Of a stretch of DNA of 64,000 nucleotides, positions 59,016 to 64,000 are shown one piece after another. The stretch comes from Catenovulum agarivorans DS-2 (GTDB lineage Bacteria > Pseudomonadota > Gammaproteobacteria > Enterobacterales > Alteromonadaceae): the NCBI RefSeq assembly GCF_000568405.1, contig NZ_ARZY01000004.1, forward strand, positions 104,551 through 168,550. The letters run 5' to 3'. A model generated the notes under the pieces. That model was not told the origin of the DNA and made no database searches. It saw only the letters and a list, made by a program, of their open reading frames with translations. The number at the start of each line of letters is the position of its first letter. Within the stretch, counting starts at the first letter, position 1. The position numbers and the translations under genes are program-made.

Positions 59016-59987
59016 TTAGCCTTGCGCCATTAGCTCACGTAAATCAATAACAGCAGCATTGGCTCTAGATACATAGTTAGCCATTACTAAGCTGTGGTTG
59101 GCTAAGAAGCCAAAACCATCACCGTTTAAGATCATTGGACTCCACACGGTTTGTTGAGTCGCTTCTAGCTCGCGTATGATTTGACGTAAACTAACTTGGG
59201 CATTCTTCTTTTCTAGCACGTCAGCAAAGTCAACTTCCACCGCTTTAAGAAAATGCAATAATGCCCAGCAAGTTCCACGTGCTTCATAAAATACATCGTC
59301 AATTTTCCACCAATTGGTTTTAACATTTTGCTGCATAGGCGCATAAGTCGATTGGCTTGCCGCATTGTCACCGGCTAAATTTGTGTTAAATCGCTTTTGC
59401 CCAACACTCGCACTCAATTTTTGTGAGGTTGAACCTAAACGTTTTTCCACTTCTTTTAACCAATCGCGTAAATTATCCGCTCGAGAATAGAATTGCGCAT
59501 CCGATTGATTATCGTCAATTAACCTCGCGCGGTAACGCTCTACCGCTGCAATAGCGTTAGCATATTCACCTTCAGCACTTGGCCATGCCCAGTTGGTATG
59601 ATCAATATTAAATTGTGGTTGGGCAAATTTTAAATCTATATCTTCTTGCGACTGTGACTGCGAGCGGCTGAAATCTTTGCGCATCGCTAAGGCCAAGTCA
59701 CGTACTTGTTCAAGCACGCCAAACTCCCACGCTGGCATATTGTCTAAAAATACCGACGGCGGCATCACATCATTCGCTAAAAAGCCACCAGGTTTATTTA
59801 ACAAAGTGCTAGCAACTTCGATTAACGCAGTTGAAGTTGGATAGCCGGTAATTTTGCTATGTGGCTTAGATAGTTCGTCAATGTTCATCACATCAGGTTC
59901 TTGGCTCCACCAAATACTGATAACCCAAAACAGTAAAGCAATAGCAGCAAAGGCACTCAAACCCCAATTTATTACATTGCGTTGCAT
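59016..59987 (-). CDS. DUF2333 family membrane-anchored protein
   Basis: The 323-residue protein has one N-terminal transmembrane helix (about 9-27) and a long periplasmic helical domain. It shows the DUF2333 features NKPGGFLANDVMPPSVFLDN, WAWPSAEGEYANA and AAVIDLRELMAQG. The function is unknown. AGGAG precedes the ATG. It starts 9 bp after the copper-chaperone gene on the same strand, suggesting an operon. Confidence 0.85.
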   Translation of the reverse strand: MQRNVINWGLSAFAAIALLFWVISIWWSQEPDVMNIDELSKPHSKITGYPTSTALIEVASTLLNKPGGFLANDVMPPSVFLDNMPAWEFGVLEQVRDLALAMRKDFSRSQSQSQEDIDLKFAQPQFNIDHTNWAWPSAEGEYANAIAAVERYRARLIDDNQSDAQFYSRADNLRDWLKEVEKRLGSTSQKLSASVGQKRFNTNLAGDNAASQSTYAPMQQNVKTNWWKIDDVFYEARGTCWALLHFLKAVEVDFADVLEKKNAQVSLRQIIRELEATQQTVWSPMILNGDGFGFLANHSLVMANYVSRANAAVIDLRELMAQG

Positions 59988-59996
59988 ATAATCTCC

Positions 59997-60446
59997 TTAG
60001 TGATGATGGTGGTGGTTATGTTTGCCACCTGCCATCTTGCTTAAATTGGCTGTTACTTTATAGCTGTTGTTTTTTACATCAAAAAATTCCAGCTGTACGG
60101 TATTTTGGCTAAACCAAGTATCCGATAAATTGATTAACATTAGATGATAACCGCCAGGTTTTAGTTCAAGTTTACCGTTTGCTGGAATGGTGAGTTGCTC
60201 CACTTGCATCATATGCATCATTTCTCCGTGCATCATGGTTTGGTGAAACTCGACTGACTGACTGATAGAGCTATTGGCGAATGCCAGAGTAATATCTTGG
60301 TTGGCACTATTAGATATGGTGACATAGGCTGCAGTTTGTTTTTGCCCCGGTGGCAACAACCTGACGGTTGCATTTGAAAACGACAGCTGTGCAAATGCGT
60401 TCGATATACAACCAAAAAATAATATACAAGCGAAAAATTTAACCAT
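59997..60446 (-). CDS. PCuAC family periplasmic copper chaperone
   Basis: PCu(A)C proteins bind Cu(I) in the periplasm and help build the CuA site of cytochrome c oxidase. The 149 residues have a signal peptide (about 1-19) and exactly the H-x10-M-x21-H-x-M copper motif (His68, Met79, His101, Met103). A Met/His-rich stretch MMHGEMMHMM surrounds the first ligand. The C-terminus ends in a natural poly-histidine run (HNHHHHH), which could bind extra metal. The product is co-directional with the DUF2333 gene 9 bp downstream. Confidence 0.92.
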   Translation of the reverse strand: MVKFFACILFFGCISNAFAQLSFSNATVRLLPPGQKQTAAYVTISNSANQDITLAFANSSISQSVEFHQTMMHGEMMHMMQVEQLTIPANGKLELKPGGYHLMLINLSDTWFSQNTVQLEFFDVKNNSYKVTANLSKMAGGKHNHHHHH

Positions 60447-60515
60447 TTAAAAATTGCCATTAAAAGAAAAGCTTAGTTAAGCTTATTGTAACTAAGCTTA
60501 TTTTCAAGGCAATCT

Positions 60516-61352
60516 TTATCTAATGCCCATTGGGGTATGTGTTTTTATATTGAGTGAGCGGTTAATGTCGTTAGGCAAAACATCTAACCAGCTACCGTAC
60601 ACTGGGTTGGGTACAATAAACCAGCGGCTGCCCCACATTTCATCGTATTGAGAAGTCAGTTTTTTACGTGCTGTCACAGGTAAAGTAGACACTTGTGGGA
60701 TCATTTGGTTTATGTCATCACCGACAATCATCAATATTCGATAACGTTTGGCGATAAACTCGCGGCGACTGCTTTGGTCTTGATTCCAATCAGAATATTC
60801 GCCACGAAAGAACATTTGATCTTTTGGGAAGGCAATAGAAACTCGTTTTAACATGCGTAAGGTTTGAGTTTTGACTGGGCAAGGGTCGCGTGGGGTTGGT
60901 TTACACACACGATCAGATATCAATAGTACAGTCACACCTAGGCTAGCCGCTTTTTCTAGTAACGTCATGACATGAGGCACAAGCGGTGCTCGTTCAATGT
61001 TCATCCAATTTTGAAATTGTTTTTCATCATGCTTTTTGTCTTTTAGCACTAGCGAAGCACGGTAAGACAAGGTATGAATAAGGGTTTCATCTAAATCTAA
61101 AATAATTGCATTGGGTAGCTGGTTTAGGCCTTTTTGGCCGAATTGCTCGATAGCGGCGGTCCAACTTTCGTCAAAAACCGCTTCTTGCAGTTGATTGGCC
61201 GCGGCTTTAAAGGTTTGCGATAAAATCGCTTGATACTCAGCCGATGTTTGCATCCAAGCGACCGCGCGAGCAGCTTCGTTTGCCGCAAGTTTGTTATTCA
61301 GAGTGATAGATAAACTGATTATTAAAATGAATGTTTTGGTTATCTTTAACAT
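60516..61352 (-). CDS. Periplasmic HAD acid phosphatase / 5'-nucleotidase (e(P4)-like)
   Basis: The 278-residue protein has a signal peptide (about 1-24) and a class IIIB acid phosphatase HAD domain. Catalytic Asp86 and Asp88 are in LDLDETLIHT. A second motif LLISDRV follows, and an acidic pair lies in VGDDINQM. Related e(P4) proteins dephosphorylate nucleotides such as NMN. Those are lipoproteins, whereas this one has no lipobox Cys and is probably soluble in the periplasm. Cysteines in the CKPTPRDPC segment may form a disulfide. Confidence 0.85.
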   Translation of the reverse strand: MLKITKTFILIISLSITLNNKLAANEAARAVAWMQTSAEYQAILSQTFKAAANQLQEAVFDESWTAAIEQFGQKGLNQLPNAIILDLDETLIHTLSYRASLVLKDKKHDEKQFQNWMNIERAPLVPHVMTLLEKAASLGVTVLLISDRVCKPTPRDPCPVKTQTLRMLKRVSIAFPKDQMFFRGEYSDWNQDQSSRREFIAKRYRILMIVGDDINQMIPQVSTLPVTARKKLTSQYDEMWGSRWFIVPNPVYGSWLDVLPNDINRSLNIKTHTPMGIR

Positions 61353-61479
61353 GGCTGAAATGTTGACCGCTTAATAAGTGATAGTTTTAGTATCGGCCAA
61401 AACGTTTATTTTTTGAATAAAAACTGTTGCGCAATATACTAAGTAACTTCTAAGGTTTAAATATAGGACTTACACAACC

Positions 61480-61920
61480 ATGGAACAGCAACCGAGAAAT
61501 ACTTGGTTAATTACCGGTGCGGCTTTAAGTGCAATTGCTGCTGTTATGCATCTAGCTTGCCTTTACTTTGGGGCCCCCTTATTTCGCTTTCTTGGCACAG
61601 AAGCTATGGCGCAAATGTACGAATCCGGTAACTACGCGCAACCCATTATCGCTTGCGTGGTTTTAGCGAGCATATTGTTGACTTGGTCTGCTTACGCTTT
61701 GTCTGGTGCTGGGGTTATTCGTAAACTACCTTTGTTGCGTTTAGCATTAATTTGTATCACGGGTGTATATCTGGCTAGAGCGCTGTTCTTTCCATTGATA
61801 ATGCCTTATTTCCCAGAGAACAGCATGTTGTTTTGGTTAACGTCGTCTGGGGTTGTGTTTGTTTTCGGGGCAGTTCATTTAATTGGTTTTAAGAAGATGT
61901 TGTCTCGCAAAATACAATAA
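61480..61920 (+). CDS. Four-helix membrane protein, unknown function
   Basis: The 146 residues contain four hydrophobic segments (about 10-28, 52-75, 83-103 and 116-138), with a basic C-terminus. This is a small polytopic inner-membrane protein. I do not recognise a named family. AGGA lies about 11 bases before the ATG. It is 32 bp upstream of the diacylglycerol kinase gene and may be co-transcribed with it. Confidence 0.72.
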   Translation: MEQQPRNTWLITGAALSAIAAVMHLACLYFGAPLFRFLGTEAMAQMYESGNYAQPIIACVVLASILLTWSAYALSGAGVIRKLPLLRLALICITGVYLARALFFPLIMPYFPENSMLFWLTSSGVVFVFGAVHLIGFKKMLSRKIQ

Positions 61921-61952
61921 TTTATTGTCTTTTAGACATTGGATATTTTCTT

Positions 61953-62345
61953 TTGAAAAATAAACAACTTAATACAGGAATTGTTGGTTATAGACCTTTT
62001 AGAAAAATCAAAGTAGCTTGTAAGGGTGTTTATTTAGCTGTTTTGTCTGATTTCTCTGTAGCCTACAAATTGGTAATGTCCGTAGTTTTGATGGTTGCCT
62101 TTTTTTATTTTAGGCAATGGTTAGATTTTAGCTTGGTTCTGTTAGCAACAGCTTTGGTTTTAGTTGCCGAGATGTTTAACACAGCGCTAGAAGCCTTATG
62201 TGATTTTGTTGAACCAAAGCAAAATCAACAAATTGGCCTAATAAAAGATGTTGCTGCGGGGGCTGTTGGAGTCTGTATATTTATCTGGACCATAATTATT
62301 TTAATTGAGATCTACAGAGCTGCAGTACTATTGGAAGTTTGGTAG
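61953..62345 (+). CDS. dgkA: Diacylglycerol kinase (DgkA/undecaprenol kinase family)
   Basis: The 130-residue inner-membrane kinase phosphorylates diacylglycerol or undecaprenol, recycling lipid intermediates. It has an N-terminal amphipathic region and three transmembrane helices (about 40-53, 58-78 and 98-120). The active-site signature is AEMFNTALEALCDFVEP, followed by IKDVAAGAV. The signature Glu, Asn and the Lys-Asp of the family are present. The only plausible start is a TTG at 61953, since the next ATG lies within the first membrane helix. Confidence 0.85.
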   Translation: MKNKQLNTGIVGYRPFRKIKVACKGVYLAVLSDFSVAYKLVMSVVLMVAFFYFRQWLDFSLVLLATALVLVAEMFNTALEALCDFVEPKQNQQIGLIKDVAAGAVGVCIFIWTIIILIEIYRAAVLLEVW

Positions 62346-62370
62346 TTGTTATGGACATTGCAAAATGAGT

Positions 62371-62393
62371 AGGCGGAGTAAAACTCTCCGCCT
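62371..62393. terminator. Hairpin between convergent dgkA and ppa
   Basis: AGGCGGAG and CTCCGCCT form an 8-bp GC-rich stem around a 7-base A-rich loop. It lies 25 bp after dgkA and 7 bp from the ppa stop. There is no strong T-tail. Confidence 0.55.
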
Positions 62394-62400
62394 GCTAGGA

Positions 62401-62931
62401 TTATTTAGCTTGAGCTCGTTCGTAAGAAGAAACGATTTCAGCTTTAGCAGCAGCTGCATCTTCCCAGCCGTCAACTTTAACCCATTTGCCCTTTTCAAGC
62501 TCTTTATAACGCTCGAAGAAGTGAGTGATTTGAGCTTTTAACAATTCGTCTAAGTCGTTTACGTCTTGTACGTGGTCGTAAATTTTAGTTAGTTTGCTTA
62601 CTGGAACGGCAACAACTTTAGCGTCTTCACCAGACTCATCAGTCATTTTTAATACGCCAACTGGACGACATTTAATAACCGCACCTGGTACCAATGGGTA
62701 TGGGGTCGGGACCAATACGTCAACAGGGTCACCATCTAACGATAAAGTGTCGTTTACGAAACCATAGTTGCAAGGGTAGAACATAGGTGTTGCCATAAAA
62801 CGGTCAACCCATACTGTGCCAGTATCTTTGTCTACTTCATATTTGATTGGATCAGCATTTGCTGGAATTTCAATCACAACGTTAATTTCATCTGGTAAAT
62901 TTTTACCTGCTGGTACGTCAGATAAGCTCAT
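62401..62931 (-). CDS. ppa: Inorganic pyrophosphatase (family I)
   Basis: Ppa hydrolyses pyrophosphate to phosphate, pulling biosynthetic reactions forward in the cytoplasm. The 176-residue protein has the family I signature [10 protein letters not shown] (metal aspartates Asp66, Asp68 and Asp71). It also has YGFVNDTL and the [13 protein letters not shown] segment with further acidic ligands. It is the same length as E. coli Ppa. It is divergent from purU. Confidence 0.97.
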   Translation of the reverse strand: MSLSDVPAGKNLPDEINVVIEIPANADPIKYEVDKDTGTVWVDRFMATPMFYPCNYGFVNDTLSLDGDPVDVLVPTPYPLVPGAVIKCRPVGVLKMTDESGEDAKVVAVPVSKLTKIYDHVQDVNDLDELLKAQITHFFERYKELEKGKWVKVDGWEDAAAAKAEIVSSYERAQAK

Positions 62932-63041
62932 ATCTATTCCTTAATTTAGTTTGATTTGTTAAATTTGCGCTTATTATAACTGTATGAAGTGAAATGGCGA
63001 ATAAACTTGCCAAATATTCACAGTCTTATTTTGGAAATAGC

Positions 63042-63899
63042 ATGACAATGAAAAGTTACCGTTTAGTGATAGATTGCCCTGATAGAGTTGGCATAGTAGC
63101 CGCTGTTTCACGTTTTTTAGCTGAACATAATGCTTCAATAGTTGAAGCAAACCATCACTGCGATAAACAAGCTAAATGGTTTTTTATGCGCAATGAAATT
63201 GAAGCGCAGTCAATCGAATTAAGTTTAGCGGAATTTAAGCAAGAATTTGCTCAATTGGCTGAGCAATTTTCGATGAATTGGAAAATTGTTGATTCGAGCG
63301 TTAAACAAAACGTTGTATTAATGGCAAGCCGTGAGTCACACTGTTTAGCAGATTTATTGCATAGATGGCATAGCGGTGAATTAGATTGCAACATAGTCGC
63401 AGTTATTGCTAACCACGAACATTTACGTCAAATGGCACAATGGCATGGTTTACCGTATCACTATGTGCCGTTTAACAAAGGTGAAAAACAAGCCGCGTTT
63501 GACCAAGTTCGTGAGCTGATTTTGCAATACAAGGCTGACACTGTTGTACTTGCGCGTTTTATGCAAATTTTCCCTGATGAATTATGTAAAGAGTTGGCGG
63601 GGCAGGTGATTAATATTCATCACAGCTTTTTACCATCATTTGCAGGTGCTAAACCGTATCATCAAGCGCACGAGCGTGGCGTTAAATTAATTGGTGCAAC
63701 CTGTCACTATGTGACTGGCGATTTAGATGCAGGGCCAATTATTGACCAAGAAATAGTGCGTATTAGCCACAGAGATTCAGTTGAAGATATGGTGCGTAAA
63801 GGTAAAGAGTGTGAGAAGTCTGCGCTTGCTCGAGGCCTGCGTAGCCACATTGAAGATCGCGTTATTATTAATGGCAACAAAACTGTGGTGTTTGATTGA
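63042..63899 (+). CDS. purU: Formyltetrahydrofolate deformylase PurU
   Basis: PurU releases formate from 10-formyl-tetrahydrofolate, feeding formate to purine synthesis and balancing one-carbon pools. From the ATG at 63042 it has 285 residues. An N-terminal ACT domain (about 5-80, with DCPDRVGIVAAVSRFL) is followed by a formyltransferase-fold domain. The catalytic Asn and His are in INIHHSFLPSF and the Asp in DLDAGPIID. The frame is open to an ATG at 62994, but those 16 extra residues are unlike the family, and GGAA precedes the chosen start. An ATG at 63048 is also possible. Confidence 0.93.
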   Translation: MTMKSYRLVIDCPDRVGIVAAVSRFLAEHNASIVEANHHCDKQAKWFFMRNEIEAQSIELSLAEFKQEFAQLAEQFSMNWKIVDSSVKQNVVLMASRESHCLADLLHRWHSGELDCNIVAVIANHEHLRQMAQWHGLPYHYVPFNKGEKQAAFDQVRELILQYKADTVVLARFMQIFPDELCKELAGQVINIHHSFLPSFAGAKPYHQAHERGVKLIGATCHYVTGDLDAGPIIDQEIVRISHRDSVEDMVRKGKECEKSALARGLRSHIEDRVIINGNKTVVFD

Positions 63900-64000
63900 T
63901 TTTTTGGCGCTGTAAACTATGGTGCAATTGAGTTCATTCGCTGCTTAATATTGCACACACGCCCAGCGTTGACTTATCGTGCTTTAAGTTAGTGTATAAA
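63900..64000. other. Right-edge non-coding sequence
   Basis: The last 101 bases after purU show no open frame with a start signal and no clear hairpin with a T-tail. Nothing further can be assigned before the window ends. Confidence 0.5.

Noticed and set aside
62994..63041. ATG start 16 codons upstream in purU
   Set aside because: The added residues are unlike PurU N-termini, which start just before the ACT domain; kept only as an alternative.

Overview
The window is a chromosomal segment of an AT-leaning marine-type gammaproteobacterium, most likely from the Alteromonadales. The evidence is gene order: bioH/comF beside nfuA, rsmD divergent from ftsY-ftsE-ftsX, and mreBCD-maf-rng-yhdP-nitrilase-tldD are arrangements of that lineage. 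The genus cannot be fixed from the sequence alone. No rRNA, tRNA, CRISPR array, intact insertion sequence or prophage was seen. No gene-free stretch exceeds 300 bases; the longest (19596-19883) holds a MITE-like inverted repeat and a terminator.

Layout. 1-8516: the start of a small protein leaving the left edge, bioH, comF, an M14 carboxypeptidase, nfuA, a small membrane protein, a MATE exporter, a polysaccharide deacetylase and a transglutaminase-like protein, tightly packed and often convergent or divergent with almost no spacing. 8683-16280: a five-gene signalling operon (TPR/outer-membrane barrel, FecR-domain protein, metallo-beta-lactamase-fold hydrolase, CHASE2 adenylate cyclase, GAF/HD-GYP phosphodiesterase). 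16287-20919: tesB, a GGDEF cyclase, a NUDIX hydrolase, a UPF0114 membrane protein, a MITE-like element, a cold-shock protein and rsmD. 21025-26543: ftsYEX, a DUF481 protein, an MscS channel and crp.

26663-39776 is the outstanding region: an apparently single 13-kb operon of eleven genes, with gaps of 0 to 44 bp and several 4-bp overlaps. It joins an Mla-like MCE transporter (MlaE-type permease, a strikingly degenerate MlaF-type ATPase, an MlaD-type MCE protein) to two LPP20-domain proteins, an MltC-like lytic transglycosylase, a membrane-anchored TPR protein, a lipoprotein, a FlgT-N-like protein, a TPR/CsgG-like lipoprotein and a large protein with a CsgG-like head and eight fibronectin-III-like repeats. 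The parts suggest an envelope-spanning machine that opens peptidoglycan, builds a ring or pore at the outer membrane and couples it to inner-membrane MCE components. That function is inference; I do not recognise the operon as a named system.

39863-64000: a TIGR04219 outer-membrane protein, fadBA with a PsrA-like box upstream, slt, the mreBCD/maf/rng/yhdP/tldD cell-shape and RNA-processing block, an HDOD protein, a YqaB-like phosphatase, DUF2333 and PCuAC copper-chaperone genes, an acid phosphatase, a small membrane protein, a diacylglycerol kinase, ppa and purU. The window carries both cAMP parts (cyclase, CRP, possibly a phosphodiesterase) and c-di-GMP parts (GGDEF, HD-GYP).
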